The notes under the pieces were generated by a model that was given only the letters and a program-made list of their open reading frames with translations, did not search any database and had not been told where the DNA came from. DNA of 64,000 bases, from assembly GCF_001697225.1 (NCBI RefSeq), contig NZ_CP014671.1, forward strand, positions 3,162,001-3,226,000, given 5' to 3'. This DNA is from Immundisolibacter cernigliae. Its GTDB lineage: Bacteria; Pseudomonadota; Gammaproteobacteria; Immundisolibacterales; Immundisolibacteraceae. The position numbers were made by a program, and so were the translations under genes. Below are positions 30,884-42,486 of this stretch, in pieces. The number at the start of each line of letters is the position of its first letter. The first letter of the stretch is position 1.

Positions 30884-31768
30884 TCAGTCGCTGACGCGGC
30901 GAATCAGGTTCTGGTAGGCATCGATCCGCCGGTCGCGCAGGAAGGGCCAGATGCGGCGCACCTGCTCGCTGCGGGCAAGGTCGAGGTCGGCGCAGATGAC
31001 GGCCGGCGCGTCGGTCGGCGCCTGGGCGAGGAGCTCGCCCTGCGGGCCGGCGATGAAGCTGCTGCCCCAGAAGCGCGCGCCCTGCGGCGCACCGCCCGGG
31101 ATGTGCTCGTCGCCGACGCGGTTGCAGACCAGCACCGGCAGGCCGTTGGCGATGGCGTGCGCGCGCTGGATGGTGATCCAGGCCTCGTGCTGGCGGGCCT
31201 GTTCGGCCGCCTCGTCGGTCGGGTCCCAGCCGATGGCGGTGGGGTACAGCAGCAGCTGCGCGCCGGCCAGCGCCATCAGCCGCGCGGCTTCCGGGTACCA
31301 CTGGTCCCAGCACACCAGCACGCCCAGGCGCCCGACCGAGGTGTCGATGGGCGCGAACGGGCCATCGCCGGGGGTGAAATAGAACTTCTCCAGATAGCCC
31401 GGATCGTCCGGGATGTGCATCTTGCGGTAGCGGCCGGCCAGCGTGCCGTCGCGCTCCAGCACCACGGCGGTGTTGTGGTACACGCCCGCCAGGCGGCGCT
31501 CGAAAACCGAGCCGACGATGACCACGCCCAGCTCGCGCGCCAGGGCGGCCAGGAAGTCCGTGGTCGGGCCGGGGACGGACTCGGCCAGATCGAACAGGGC
31601 CGGATCCTCGACCTGGCAGAAGTACTGCGTGCGGTGCAGTTCCTGCAGGAGCACCAGTTGGGCGCCCTGCGCGGCGGCGGCGCGGATACCGGCTTCGCTG
31701 GCCGCCAGATTGGCGGCCGGATCGCTGCCGCAGGCGTGCTGCACGCAGGCGACGGTGAGCCTACTCAT
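30884..31768 (-). CDS. aguB: N-carbamoylputrescine amidase
   Basis: A 294-residue carbon-nitrogen hydrolase that turns N-carbamoylputrescine into putrescine. The Glu-Lys-Cys triad is in LLQELHRTQYF (residue ~42), GRYRKMHIPDDPGY (~115) and GVLVCWDQWYPEAARLM (~150). FTPGDGPFAPIDT is typical of the AguB branch. Its ATG overlaps the aguA stop (ATGA). Second enzyme of the agmatine deiminase route. Confidence 0.93.
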   Translation of the reverse strand: MSRLTVACVQHACGSDPAANLAASEAGIRAAAAQGAQLVLLQELHRTQYFCQVEDPALFDLAESVPGPTTDFLAALARELGVVIVGSVFERRLAGVYHNTAVVLERDGTLAGRYRKMHIPDDPGYLEKFYFTPGDGPFAPIDTSVGRLGVLVCWDQWYPEAARLMALAGAQLLLYPTAIGWDPTDEAAEQARQHEAWITIQRAHAIANGLPVLVCNRVGDEHIPGGAPQGARFWGSSFIAGPQGELLAQAPTDAPAVICADLDLARSEQVRRIWPFLRDRRIDAYQNLIRRVSD

Positions 31769-32805
31769 GGCGCCGCCGGAATCTGCATGCTGGCGCAGTG
31801 CAGGCTGCCGTTCTGGCCGACGATGGCGCGCGCCGGCACCGGCACGATGGCGCGGTCAGGAAAGCAGTCGCCGAGGCGGGCGAGGGCGGTCGCGTCGTTG
31901 GCGTCGCCGTAGGTCGGCACCAGCACGGCGCCGTTCACGATCAGGAAATTGGCGTAATTGGCCGGCAGACGGCGGCCGTCGGCGTCGTACAGCGGCGCCG
32001 GCACCGGCAGGGGCACCAGTTGATACGGGCGCCCGTCGGCCCGGCGCAGCGCCCGCAGTTGTTCTTCCAGGCCGTCCAGGGCGGCGTGCTGCGCGCGGTC
32101 GGCCGTATCGGCGCAGGTATAGGCCAGCGTGTGCGGATCGCAGAAGCGCGCCAGGGTGTCGATGTGGCCGTCGGTGTCGTCGCCCAGCACGTCGCCGCGG
32201 TCCACCCACAGCAGACGGGTGACGCCCAGCAGCGTCGGCAGCGCCGCCAGCAGGGCCTGCGCGGCGGCCGGGTCGTTGCGCGTCTGGCTCATCAGGCAGG
32301 GGCGGGTGGCCAGCAGGGTGCCCTGGCCGTCGACCTCGATGTTGCCGCCTTCGAGTACCCAGGGCAGGGCCTCCAGGCCCAGCGTACCGAGAGCGCCCTG
32401 ACCGGCGAGCACCGCGGTGACGGTATTGTCGAGCTCGGCGCGGTACTTCCCGCCCCAGCCGTCGAAGCGGAAATCGAGCGCCACCCGCCAGCCGTCGCGC
32501 AGCACGGTCAGCGGGCCGTGATCGCGCACCCAGACGTCGTTGGAGGGCGCGATCGCCAGCGTCAGGCGCGCCTGCGGCACACTGGCATGGGTCAGGCGCT
32601 CCGCCACGTGGCGGCGATGGGCCGCATCGTGGCAGGCGACGATCAGCGGCTCGCGGGCCGCGATGGCGGCCGCGAAGCCGACGAATTCGGTTTCCGTTTC
32701 CCCCAGAGTGTCGGCCCAGTCGCCGTGCGCGTGCGGCCAGGTCAGAACGACGGCTGCCTGTGGCGCCCATTCGGGCGGCAGATAACCCGGCGTAATCGTC
32801 GTCAC
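31765..32805 (-). CDS. aguA: Agmatine deiminase
   Basis: A 346-residue enzyme of the guanidino-group-modifying family that hydrolyses agmatine to N-carbamoylputrescine and ammonia. Conserved blocks are LTWPHAHGDWADTL near residue 20, DVWVRDHGPLTV near 95, GGNIEVDGQGTLL near 150, GDDTDGHIDTLARF near 210 and the catalytic Cys in GSLHCASM near the end. The start is a GTG that overlaps the ccmE stop (GTGA), so polyamine genes are translationally joined to the ccm genes. Confidence 0.93.
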   Translation of the reverse strand: MTTITPGYLPPEWAPQAAVVLTWPHAHGDWADTLGETETEFVGFAAAIAAREPLIVACHDAAHRRHVAERLTHASVPQARLTLAIAPSNDVWVRDHGPLTVLRDGWRVALDFRFDGWGGKYRAELDNTVTAVLAGQGALGTLGLEALPWVLEGGNIEVDGQGTLLATRPCLMSQTRNDPAAAQALLAALPTLLGVTRLLWVDRGDVLGDDTDGHIDTLARFCDPHTLAYTCADTADRAQHAALDGLEEQLRALRRADGRPYQLVPLPVPAPLYDADGRRLPANYANFLIVNGAVLVPTYGDANDATALARLGDCFPDRAIVPVPARAIVGQNGSLHCASMQIPAAP

Positions 32806-33248
32806 GGTTTTGGCCCGGGATGCGCGGCGCCGGATTTCTTGAGCGCCTGGGCGACCTCGGGCGGCATGTAGTTCTCGTCGTGCTTGGCCAGGATGGTCCT
32901 GGCCTGGAACTCGCCATCCGGGCCAAGCCGCCCCTCGGCAACCACGCCCTGGCCTTCGCGGAACAGGTCCGGCAGCGAGCCGATGTAGTGCACGCGCATT
33001 TCCTTGCTCAGATCGGTGACAGTGAAGCGCAGCTCCAGGGGGGCGGGGCCTTTCTGGATTGAACCTGTCGTCACCAGCCCGCCGATGCGAAAGGTACCGT
33101 TGGCCGGCGCCTTGCCGGCCGCAACCTCGGTCGGGCTGAAGAAGAACACCAGGTTGTCGCGAAAGGCGTTCATCACCAGCAGCGCGGCGGCCACCAGCGC
33201 GAGCACGGCCAGCGAGATGAACAGCAGACGTTTGTGACGGGTTTTCAT
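32802..33248 (-). CDS. ccmE: Cytochrome c maturation heme chaperone CcmE
   Basis: A 148-residue periplasmic heme chaperone anchored by one N-terminal membrane segment (residues 6-27). The heme-binding motif is LAKHDENYMPPEV near residue 127, with the covalent His. The OB-fold core includes GTFRIGGLV near 55. Its ATG overlaps the ccmD stop, and its own stop overlaps the aguA start. Confidence 0.95.
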   Translation of the reverse strand: MKTRHKRLLFISLAVLALVAAALLVMNAFRDNLVFFFSPTEVAAGKAPANGTFRIGGLVTTGSIQKGPAPLELRFTVTDLSKEMRVHYIGSLPDLFREGQGVVAEGRLGPDGEFQARTILAKHDENYMPPEVAQALKKSGAAHPGPKP

Positions 33249-33394
33249 GGCTCGTTGCGGGTTTGGCGGGCGCGCAGCAGACGGCGGTGTCGGCGCCACG
33301 GCAGCCAGGCGTTCAGGCCCAGCACCAGCGCGGCCAGCGCGTAGGACGGCCACACGTAGGCGCCGTAGCCGCCCATGGCCAGGAATTCGCTCAT
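33245..33394 (-). CDS. ccmD: Heme exporter subunit CcmD
   Basis: A 49-residue one-span membrane protein (segment about residues 12-32, then the basic run RRHRRLLRAR) that releases holo-CcmE from the CcmABC complex. Position between ccmC and ccmE and four-base overlaps on both sides identify it. Confidence 0.9.
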   Translation of the reverse strand: MSEFLAMGGYGAYVWPSYALAALVLGLNAWLPWRRHRRLLRARQTRNEP

Positions 33395-34128
33395 GGTGCG
33401 TCCAGCTCCGTCAGCCAGCGCGCCTGCTGTTCGCGCTCCAGGATTTCGCAGCGCATCCGCTGCAGCAGCACCGCCGCGAAGTACACCGTGAAGCCGGCGA
33501 TCATCAGCAGCAGCGGCGTCAGCATGGCCGGATGAATGGCCGGTCCAGCCATGCGCGTCAGGGAGGCCGGCTGGTGCAGCGTGTTCCACCACTCGACCGA
33601 GAAATGGATGATCGGGATGTTGACCACGCCGACCAGCGCCAGCAGCGCGGTCGCCCGGCCGGCGCGCTGCGGCTCGTCGATGGCGCCGCGCAGCGCGATC
33701 AGCCCCAGATACAGGAACAGCAGTACCAGTTCGGAAGTCAGGCGCGCGTCCCAGGCCCACCAGGTGCCCCACATCGGCTTGCCCCACAGCGAGCCGGTGA
33801 CCAGCGTCAGCGCGGTGAAGGCGGCGCCCAGTGGCGCGCAGCACTTGGCCAGCATGTCGGCGAGCTTCATGCGCCAGACCAGGAACACGAATGCGCCGCC
33901 GGCCATCACCATGTAGGTGAGCATCGACAGCCAGGCCGCCGGCACGTGGATGAACATGATCCGGTAGCTGTCGCCCTGCTGGTAATCGGCCGGCGCGACG
34001 CCGAGGCCCCAGCCGGCGCCCAGCAGCAGCAGCCCGGCCGCCAGCCAGCCCAGCCACGGCAGCAGCCGCCCGGCAAAGGGGTAGAAGAACTTGGGCGCGG
34101 CGAGGCGGTCCAGGGTGGGGCCGAACAT
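33391..34128 (-). CDS. ccmC: Heme handling protein CcmC
   Basis: A 245-residue protein with six membrane segments that presents heme to CcmE. The tryptophan-rich WWD motif GTWWAWDARLTSE is near residue 125, with flanking heme-ligand His in IMFIHVPAAW and NIPIIHFSVEWW. It starts 6 bp after ccmB and overlaps ccmD. Confidence 0.96.
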   Translation of the reverse strand: MFGPTLDRLAAPKFFYPFAGRLLPWLGWLAAGLLLLGAGWGLGVAPADYQQGDSYRIMFIHVPAAWLSMLTYMVMAGGAFVFLVWRMKLADMLAKCCAPLGAAFTALTLVTGSLWGKPMWGTWWAWDARLTSELVLLFLYLGLIALRGAIDEPQRAGRATALLALVGVVNIPIIHFSVEWWNTLHQPASLTRMAGPAIHPAMLTPLLLMIAGFTVYFAAVLLQRMRCEILEREQQARWLTELDAP

Positions 34129-34134
34129 GGGCGG

Positions 34135-34794
34135 TCAGTCCAGTGATATGCGCAGCGCGGCGGCCGTGGCCCAGGGCGCGAACACCAGTGCCAGGGCCAG
34201 CATGGCGGCCAGCAGCGACAGGTTGGCGCCGGCGCCAAAACCCAGCGCGGCGGCCTGCACCGCGCCGCTGCCAAAAATAAGCACCGGCACGTACAGCGGC
34301 AGCACCAGCAGGCCAAGCAGGGCGCCGCCACCGCGCAGGCCGAGCGTCAGCGCGGCGCTGATGGCGCCCAGCAGATTCAGCAGCGGTGTTCCCAGAAGCA
34401 GCCCGGCCAGCAGCACGCCAAGGTCGCCAAAGTTTAACCCGAAGCCCAGCGCCAGCAGCGGCGCGGCCAGCGCCAGCGGCAGGCCGGACGTGAGCCACTG
34501 CGCCAGCACCTTGACCGCCACCAGCAGCGCCAGTGGCGCGGGGCTCAGCAGCAGTTGTTCGAGCGCACCGCTTTGCTGGTCGGCGGCAAACAATCGCGGC
34601 AGGCCCAGCAGCGTGGCCAACACCGCGGCGATCCACACCGCGCCGGGGCCAATGCTGCGCAGGAGCACAGGCTCGGCGCCCACGCCGAGCGGGAACAGGC
34701 TGCCGACGATGATGAAAAACGTCAGCGGCAGCAGCGTGTCGCCTGGCCGGCGCCAGGCGAGCAGCAGTTCGCGGCGAAAGACTTGTCCGATCAT
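34135..34794 (-). CDS. ccmB: Heme exporter membrane subunit CcmB
   Basis: A 219-residue permease with six membrane segments (for example LLPLTFFIIVGSLFPLGVG and the Leu/Gly-rich C-terminal half). The ATG at 34794 follows the ccmA stop by one base. Full family length. Confidence 0.95.
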   Translation of the reverse strand: MIGQVFRRELLLAWRRPGDTLLPLTFFIIVGSLFPLGVGAEPVLLRSIGPGAVWIAAVLATLLGLPRLFAADQQSGALEQLLLSPAPLALLVAVKVLAQWLTSGLPLALAAPLLALGFGLNFGDLGVLLAGLLLGTPLLNLLGAISAALTLGLRGGGALLGLLVLPLYVPVLIFGSGAVQAAALGFGAGANLSLLAAMLALALVFAPWATAAALRISLD

Positions 34795-34795
34795 G

Positions 34796-35401
34796 TCAGG
34801 CGCCAAGGTCCAGGTGCCGCAGCACGCCGTCCAGGCCCGGCAGATCCTGGTGGGTGGTCAGCACGGCCAGACCCCCGTCGGCCAGATGCTGCGCCAGCAG
34901 GTGGGCGGTCAGCTCCACGCCCTGACGGTCCAGTCCCGTCAGCGGCTCGTCCAGAACCCACAGCGGAACGGCGCGCAGCAGCAGGCGGCCAAGTCCGAGA
35001 CGGCGGCGCTGGCCCTGCGACAGGAAGCGTGCCGGCTGGTCGGCCAGCGTGCGAAGGCCGACCTGTTCCAGCACCTCGTCCACGACGGAGCCGGTCACGG
35101 GCTGGCCAGCCAGGCGCAGGTTCTCGGCCGCGGTCAGGTCACCGAAGTGTCCTTCCTGGTGGCCCAGAAAAGCCAGCCGGGCGCGGTATTCGTCGCTCAG
35201 TGCGCTGATCGGCGTGCCGTCCCAGCACACCTGGCCGCGGGCCGGCTCGGTCAGGCCGCAGATCACGCGCAGCAGCGTGGTCTTTCCGGCGCCGTTCGGA
35301 CCGGCCACGCGCAGCGCCTCGCCGGCGTGCAGCAGCAGGTTCAGGCGCCGGAACAGCAGAGTGTTGGACCGCACCGCGGCCAGGTCGCGCAGTTCGAGCA
35401 T
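34796..35401 (-). CDS. ccmA: Heme exporter ATPase CcmA
   Basis: A 201-residue ABC ATPase of the CcmABCD complex. Walker A is GPNGAGKTT near residue 36, the signature LSQGQRRRLGL near 128 and Walker B LWVLDEPLTGLD near 150. The ATG at 35401 starts MLELRDLAAV; longer upstream frames run into a repeat. First gene of the minus-strand ccm group, divergent from ccmF. Confidence 0.94.
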   Translation of the reverse strand: MLELRDLAAVRSNTLLFRRLNLLLHAGEALRVAGPNGAGKTTLLRVICGLTEPARGQVCWDGTPISALSDEYRARLAFLGHQEGHFGDLTAAENLRLAGQPVTGSVVDEVLEQVGLRTLADQPARFLSQGQRRRLGLGRLLLRAVPLWVLDEPLTGLDRQGVELTAHLLAQHLADGGLAVLTTHQDLPGLDGVLRHLDLGA

Positions 35402-35475
35402 GAGGCGGGCGGTAGGAAATTCTTGGGTTCTTGTACTGGCGCTGGCGGCTGATCGGACTGGGTTGAGGCGCCTTT

Positions 35476-35545
35476 GTGGGAGCGGCGTCCCGCCGCGAAT
35501 CCGAATCCTCGAATCATGCATTCAGCCCGAGGGCGGGCCTCCCAC
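35476..35545. repeat. GGAGCGGCGCC-type palindromic repeat, copy 4
   Basis: It begins GTGGGAGCGGCGTCCCGCCG and ends GGGCGGGCCTCCCAC, with a different centre (GAATCATGCATTC) from the other copies. It lies between ccmA and ccmF. The rest of the 312-bp gap 35402-35713 shows no gene; it must hold the two divergent ccm promoters, which could not be assigned. Confidence 0.75.
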
Positions 35546-35713
35546 ACAGGAGAACCGCGCCTGTGGACCTTCGGCCCGGGGGCGGCATTGGTGGCCCTGC
35601 GACGGCGGCATTACACTGCCCCGCCGTGCCAATCCGGCCGCACACGCGCCTGTCAGGTGCCGCGCATTGTCGCACTGTCTTTCCCGGCCTCGCGGCCGGA
35701 TCCGGAACATCCT

Positions 35714-37672
<1,959 letters not shown>

Positions 37673-37707
37673 GCGCCGCGCGCGGTTTTTCGAGCCAGGT
37701 TCCGGAC

Positions 37708-40287
37708 ATGGCCCAGACGCCCGCTGATCCGCTGGCCGGCCACACGCCGGCCATGCAGCACTACCTGCGCCTGAAGGCTCAGCAGCCGCAGGCCCTGCTG
37801 CTGTATCGCATGGGCGATTTCTACGAGCTGTTCTTCGACGATGCGGTCGAAGCGGCCCGGCTGCTGGACATCACCCTGACCAGCCGCGGCGAGTCGGGCG
37901 GCAAGAAAGTTCCGATGGCCGGCGTGCCGGCGCACGCGCTGGAAAACTACCTCGGCCGGCTGGTGCGACGCGGCCGCACGGTGGCCATCTGCGAGCAGGT
38001 CGGCGTGCCGGACGGGCGCGGGCCGATGCAGCGCGAGCTGGTGCGCGTGGTCACGCCCGGCACGCTGACCGACGATGCACTGCTCGACCAGCGGCGGGAC
38101 AACCTGATCGCGGCGGTGCTGCGCCAGGGCGAGTGCGCCGGACTGGCGGTTCTGGAGCTGGCCAGCGGCCGCTTCACGGTCGGTGAGCTGGCTGGCGAGG
38201 CGGCGCTGGCGGCCGAACTGGCGCGCCTGGCGCCGGCCGAGCTGCTGCTGCCGGACGGCGAATCGCCCTTGCCGGACGGGCCCTGGAGCGTGACCGCCCG
38301 CCCGCCGTGGCAGTTCGAGGCCCAGAGCGCGCAGCGGCGGTTGTGCGAGCAGTTTGGCGTGCACGACCTGGCCGGCTTCGGCTGCGCCGGGATGGCGCTC
38401 GCCATCGGCGCCGCCGGCGCGCTGCTGCAGTACGCGCAGGACACGCAGCTGGCGGCGCTGCCGCATTTGCGCGGCCTGCGCGTGCAGGCGCCGGACGCGG
38501 TGCTGGTGCTGGACCCGGCCACCCGCCGCAATCTTGAAATCGACCGCAGCCTGTCGGGCGACGAGCGCGCCACGCTGGTCGGCGTGCTGGACGCCTGCGT
38601 CGGTGCCATGGGCAGCCGCCAGTTGCGGCGCTGGTTGCTGGGGCCGATTCGCGATCACGCCGAGTTGCGCCGTCGTTACGGGGCCATTGCCGTGCTGTTG
38701 CAGGACCAGGCCTACGCGCGGCTGCAGGAGGGACTGCGCGGCGTGGGGGACGTGGAGCGCATCCTCGGCCGCGTGGCGCTGCGTTCCGCACGGCCACGGG
38801 ATCTTGCTGCGCTGCGTGACAGCCTGGGATTGCTGCCGGGACTGGCTGCCTTGCTCGCGGATCTCGAGGCGCCGCTGCTGGCAGACCTGCGCGCCGCGCT
38901 GCCGGGCTTCGAGCCGCTGCACGAGCTGCTCTGTCGCGCGGTGGAGGCGACGCCGCCGGCCTTGCTGCGCGATGGCGGGGTGATCGCGGCCGGTTTCGAC
39001 GCGCAGCTCGACGAGCTGCGGTCCATCGGCCGCGATGCCGGCGCCTACCTGCTGGAGCTCGAGCAGCGCGAGCGCGAGCGCACCGGCATCGCCGGCCTCA
39101 AGGTCAGCTACAACCGCGTGCATGGCTATTACATCGAGCTCAGTCGCGCCCAGGCGGCGGCGGTGCCGGCCGACTACACGCGCCGCCAGACGCTCAAGAA
39201 CGCCGAGCGCTACCTGACGCCGGAGCTCAAATCCTTCGAGGAACGGGCGCTCGGCGCCCGCGAACGCGCCCTGGCCCGCGAGCGCCTGCTGTTCGAGCAG
39301 TTGCTGGATGCCATCACGGCCGAGCTGGCGCCGCTGCAGGCCGCGGCCAGCGCGCTGGCGCAGCTGGACGCGCTGACCTGTCTTGCCGAGCGGGCCGAGC
39401 GTTTCGGTTATGTCGAGCCGCAGCTGGACGAGGCACCGGGCATCCACATCGACGGCGGCCGCCACCCGGTGGTCGAGCGCCTGGTCGGCGAGCCGTTCGT
39501 GGACAACGATCTTGAGCTCGACGACCGGCGACGCATCCTGCTGATCACCGGCCCCAACATGGGCGGCAAGTCCACCTACATGCGCCAGGTGGCGCTGATC
39601 GTGCTGCTGGCGCATGCCGGCAGCTACGTGCCGGCGCGCGCGGCGCGCATCGGGCCGGTCGACCGCATCTTCACGCGCATCGGCGCCGCCGATGACGTGG
39701 CCGGCGGGCGATCCACCTTCATGGTGGAGATGACCGAGACTGCCAACATCCTGCACAACGCGACCGATTGCAGCCTGGTGCTGCTGGACGAGGTCGGCCG
39801 CGGCACCAGCACCTACGACGGCCTGGCCCTGGCCTGGGCCTGCCTGATGCACCTGGCGCAGCGCGTGCGGGCCTTCACCCTGTTCGCCACGCATTATTTC
39901 GAGCTCACCGCGCTGGCGCAGGAGCTCGACGGCGTCGACAACGTGCACCTGGATGCGGCCGAGCACGCCGGCGGCATCGTGTTTCTGCACCGCGTACAGC
40001 CGGGCCCGGCGCGGCGCAGCTACGGCCTGCAGGTGGCGGCCCTGGCCGGCGTGCCGGCGGCGGTGCTGGCATTGGCCAGCGAGCGGCTGGCGCAGCTGGG
40101 CGAGGGCCTGCCGGTACCGGTGGCCAGTGCGCCGCCGCAGCGCCAGCTGGGGTTGTTCGAGCCGCAGCCCGGCCAGGCGGTGCTGGACCGGCTGGCGCGG
40201 ATCGATCCGGACCAGCTCGCGCCGCGGGCAGCGCTCGATCTGCTGTACGAACTGCGTGCGCTGGCCGGTGGCGGCGGGCCGCCGTAA
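37708..40287 (+). CDS. mutS: DNA mismatch repair protein MutS
   Basis: An 859-residue mismatch sensor. The mismatch-binding [11 protein letters not shown] is near residue 35 (Phe and Glu intact), the core and clamp domains span about 125-560 and the ATPase domain has Walker [14 protein letters not shown] near 615, [14 protein letters not shown] near 693 and the helix-turn-helix and tail to the end. GCCGGCC-rich leader only; the ATG at 37708 is the natural start. fdxA follows 93 bp downstream, as in Pseudomonas. Confidence 0.97.
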   Translation: MAQTPADPLAGHTPAMQHYLRLKAQQPQALLLYRMGDFYELFFDDAVEAARLLDITLTSRGESGGKKVPMAGVPAHALENYLGRLVRRGRTVAICEQVGVPDGRGPMQRELVRVVTPGTLTDDALLDQRRDNLIAAVLRQGECAGLAVLELASGRFTVGELAGEAALAAELARLAPAELLLPDGESPLPDGPWSVTARPPWQFEAQSAQRRLCEQFGVHDLAGFGCAGMALAIGAAGALLQYAQDTQLAALPHLRGLRVQAPDAVLVLDPATRRNLEIDRSLSGDERATLVGVLDACVGAMGSRQLRRWLLGPIRDHAELRRRYGAIAVLLQDQAYARLQEGLRGVGDVERILGRVALRSARPRDLAALRDSLGLLPGLAALLADLEAPLLADLRAALPGFEPLHELLCRAVEATPPALLRDGGVIAAGFDAQLDELRSIGRDAGAYLLELEQRERERTGIAGLKVSYNRVHGYYIELSRAQAAAVPADYTRRQTLKNAERYLTPELKSFEERALGARERALARERLLFEQLLDAITAELAPLQAAASALAQLDALTCLAERAERFGYVEPQLDEAPGIHIDGGRHPVVERLVGEPFVDNDLELDDRRRILLITGPNMGGKSTYMRQVALIVLLAHAGSYVPARAARIGPVDRIFTRIGAADDVAGGRSTFMVEMTETANILHNATDCSLVLLDEVGRGTSTYDGLALAWACLMHLAQRVRAFTLFATHYFELTALAQELDGVDNVHLDAAEHAGGIVFLHRVQPGPARRSYGLQVAALAGVPAAVLALASERLAQLGEGLPVPVASAPPQRQLGLFEPQPGQAVLDRLARIDPDQLAPRAALDLLYELRALAGGGGPP

Positions 40288-40293
40288 GTCTGG

Positions 40294-40312
40294 GCATGGC
40301 CCGCTCCTACGA
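40294..40312. repeat. Single arm of the GGGCATGGCCCGCTCCTAC repeat
   Basis: GGGCATGGCCCGCTCCTAC occurs 7 bp after the mutS stop, identical to one arm of the doublet at 1847-1942. It could fold into a short hairpin. Confidence 0.65.
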
Positions 40313-40380
40313 ACCGTCATGCGGGTTCACGCCAGACGCGGCCGCTATAATTGCCCGCTTTTTTGTCCCGGAGAACGGTC

Positions 40381-40704
40381 ATGGCCTTCGTCGTCACCGA
40401 AGCCTGCATCAAGTGCAAGTACACCGATTGCGTGGAAGTGTGTCCGGTGGACTGCTTCCGCGAAGGCCCGAACATGCTGGTCATCGACCCCGACGAGTGC
40501 ATCGACTGCACGCTGTGCGTGGCCGAGTGCCCGGTCGAGGCCATCGTCGACGAGGAAGAGGTCGCCGCCGACCAGCAGGAGTTCATCGAACTGAACGCCC
40601 GCCTGTCGCAGCAATGGCCGCCGATCACCCAGCGCAAGGACGCCCCGGCCGACGCCGAGCAGTGGGCCGGTGTGCCGGCCAAGCGCAAGCTGCTGGAAGA
40701 GTAG
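40381..40704 (+). CDS. fdxA: 7Fe ferredoxin FdxA
   Basis: A 107-residue ferredoxin with one 3Fe-4S and one 4Fe-4S cluster. The motifs are [19 protein letters not shown] (residues 8-26) and [17 protein letters not shown] (37-54). The C-terminal half is the usual FdxA extension ending KRKLLEE. The mutS-fdxA order is conserved in gammaproteobacteria. A TATAATTG-type -10 box lies about 35 bp upstream of the ATG, so it has its own promoter. It ends three bases before the next start. It could pass electrons to oxygenases, but that is not shown. Confidence 0.95.
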   Translation: MAFVVTEACIKCKYTDCVEVCPVDCFREGPNMLVIDPDECIDCTLCVAECPVEAIVDEEEVAADQQEFIELNARLSQQWPPITQRKDAPADAEQWAGVPAKRKLLEE

Positions 40705-40707
40705 GGC

Positions 40708-41637
40708 GTGCGCATCGGCATCGTCGGGGCTGGCGGCATCGGCTGCCTGCTGGGTGCGCGTCTCGCCGCCACCGGTCAGGCCAAAGTGCTGCTGCTGGCG
40801 CGCGGTGAGCATGCGGCGCGCCTGGCCGAGCAGGGTCTGGTTCTGGACTTCAATGGCGTGCGGGAAACGCACTGCCTGCCCGTGATCGACACCGCGAACG
40901 AGGCTGCGCTCGGCCAGCTTGCCGGCTGCGACTGGCTGCTGTTTGCCTGCAAGAGCCAGCACACCCGTCGCCTCGCCGAGCAGCTGAAGCCATACGTGAG
41001 TGCCGACTGCCGGTTGGGCTCGCTGCAAAACGGCGTCGACAACGAGCCGATCCTGGCCGAGGTGTTCGAGCGGCCGGTGATGGGCGGCCTGATGCGCAAG
41101 TTTTTCGCCCACATCACTGCCCCTGGCGAGGTGGAAGTGCGCGGCGTGCTGGAGGCTGTGCTGGGTGACTATCCGACCGGCTGCGGCCGCGAAACGACGG
41201 CCATGGTCGAACTGCTGCGCCAGGCCGGCATCACCGTTTACGCGAGCGAGGACATCCGCCGCGAACTGTGGCGAAAGCTGGTCCTGAACAACGGCTGCAA
41301 TCCGCTGGCGGCGGTGACCTTCCTGGACACCCAGCGCATGGCGAATGACCCCGACATGGCCTGGGTGATGCGCAACCTGATGCGCGAGGCCGGCGCCGCG
41401 GCGGCAGCCGACGAGGTCGAGTTCAGCCCGCACGAACTGGAAGCCGTATTCCAGTGGATCAAGGGCATCGACCCCATCACGCCTTCCATGCAGGCCGATG
41501 CGCAGCGCGGCAAGCCGCTGGAGCTGGATGGCATCACCGGAGCCATCCTGCGCCGGGCGGGGCTGCTGGGCATCGAGGTGCCGGTCACGGCCACGCTGCA
41601 CCACATTCTGCTGGGCAAGTACGGCAGTTCGGACTGA
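40708..41637 (+). CDS. Ketopantoate reductase family protein
   Basis: A 309-residue NADP-dependent dehydrogenase with an N-terminal Rossmann fold (MRIGIVGAGGIGCLLGARL) and a C-terminal all-helical domain with catalytic Lys in WRKLVLNNGCNPLAAV near residue 190. The PanE/ApbA family reduces 2-dehydropantoate for CoA synthesis, but many paralogues act on other 2-oxo acids, so no symbol is assigned. The start is GTG, 3 bp after fdxA. Confidence 0.88.
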   Translation: MRIGIVGAGGIGCLLGARLAATGQAKVLLLARGEHAARLAEQGLVLDFNGVRETHCLPVIDTANEAALGQLAGCDWLLFACKSQHTRRLAEQLKPYVSADCRLGSLQNGVDNEPILAEVFERPVMGGLMRKFFAHITAPGEVEVRGVLEAVLGDYPTGCGRETTAMVELLRQAGITVYASEDIRRELWRKLVLNNGCNPLAAVTFLDTQRMANDPDMAWVMRNLMREAGAAAAADEVEFSPHELEAVFQWIKGIDPITPSMQADAQRGKPLELDGITGAILRRAGLLGIEVPVTATLHHILLGKYGSSD

Positions 41638-41713
41638 GCCTGCCGCGCGGGCGCGCGGCATATGTAGCCAGCGCTTCAGGCCGGCAAGATCTGCGAATGA
41701 CTTCCTTCGAGCG

Positions 41714-42319
41714 TCAACTCATCTGTGCGCGCAACCGCGCCTGCAGCGGGCTTGAACGCGGAAAATGCGCCAGCAGGAATTCCATCTGGTCGGCCAGGAT
41801 GCGCCGCCCGCGCAGGTAGACGTACTCGGCGTGGGTGGGCACGAACGGGATCGCCAGCAGCTGCATGCCGGCCTGCTCGGGCGTGCGGTTGGCCTTGTGG
41901 TTGTTGCAGCGCTTGCATGCGGTGACCACGTTCGCCCAGGTATCGGCGCCCTTTGCGCTCAGCGGACGCACATGGTCTCGCGACAGGTCGCGTGACAGGA
42001 AGTGTTGGCCGCAGTAAAGGCAGGTGTGGCCGTCGCGCTTGAACAGCGCCGGGTTGTTCAGCGGCGGGGAGTACACCTCGCGGCTGCGGCGCAGCGCCGA
42101 CTGGTCGCCTGACGTGGCGATGATGGAATTGACCTCCACCACGCTGCGCTGGCCGCTGGCGGCGTTCATGCCGCCATGCACCCGGTACAGCGGCGTGCCG
42201 CAGGTGTAGGCCACGTGGCCAAAGTGGTACAGGCGCACCGCGGTCTGGTAATCCACCCATTCGAGCGGCATTCCGGACACGTCCGTGCGCAGGACCTGTT
42301 GAGCAAGCTGCTGTGTCAT
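41714..42319 (-). CDS. HNH endonuclease
   Basis: A 201-residue protein. The HNH core lies at about residues 115-170: CLYCGQHF (zinc Cys), LSRDHVRPLSAKG with the catalytic His, WANVVTACKRCNNHKANRT. This pattern is typical of stand-alone housekeeping HNH nucleases found across proteobacteria, of unknown role. The ATG at 42319 starts MTQQLAQQVLRTD. It is divergent from the RuBisCO-like gene across 167 bp with no obvious shared function. Confidence 0.88.
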   Translation of the reverse strand: MTQQLAQQVLRTDVSGMPLEWVDYQTAVRLYHFGHVAYTCGTPLYRVHGGMNAASGQRSVVEVNSIIATSGDQSALRRSREVYSPPLNNPALFKRDGHTCLYCGQHFLSRDLSRDHVRPLSAKGADTWANVVTACKRCNNHKANRTPEQAGMQLLAIPFVPTHAEYVYLRGRRILADQMEFLLAHFPRSSPLQARLRAQMS

Positions 42320-42486
42320 GTGCGTCCCCGTCGGTGCGCGCACCGACGCCAAAAACGGCCATCCATCAAGCTTGGACCGCGATTGTGTAACCGGTATTTC
42401 GGCACGCGGCAAGCGGTGATGATGGCGGGGTCGCAGTTGGAGCGGCTGGGATAGAATTCCCAGCCCCCCCTGCAAGCCGAGTTTCA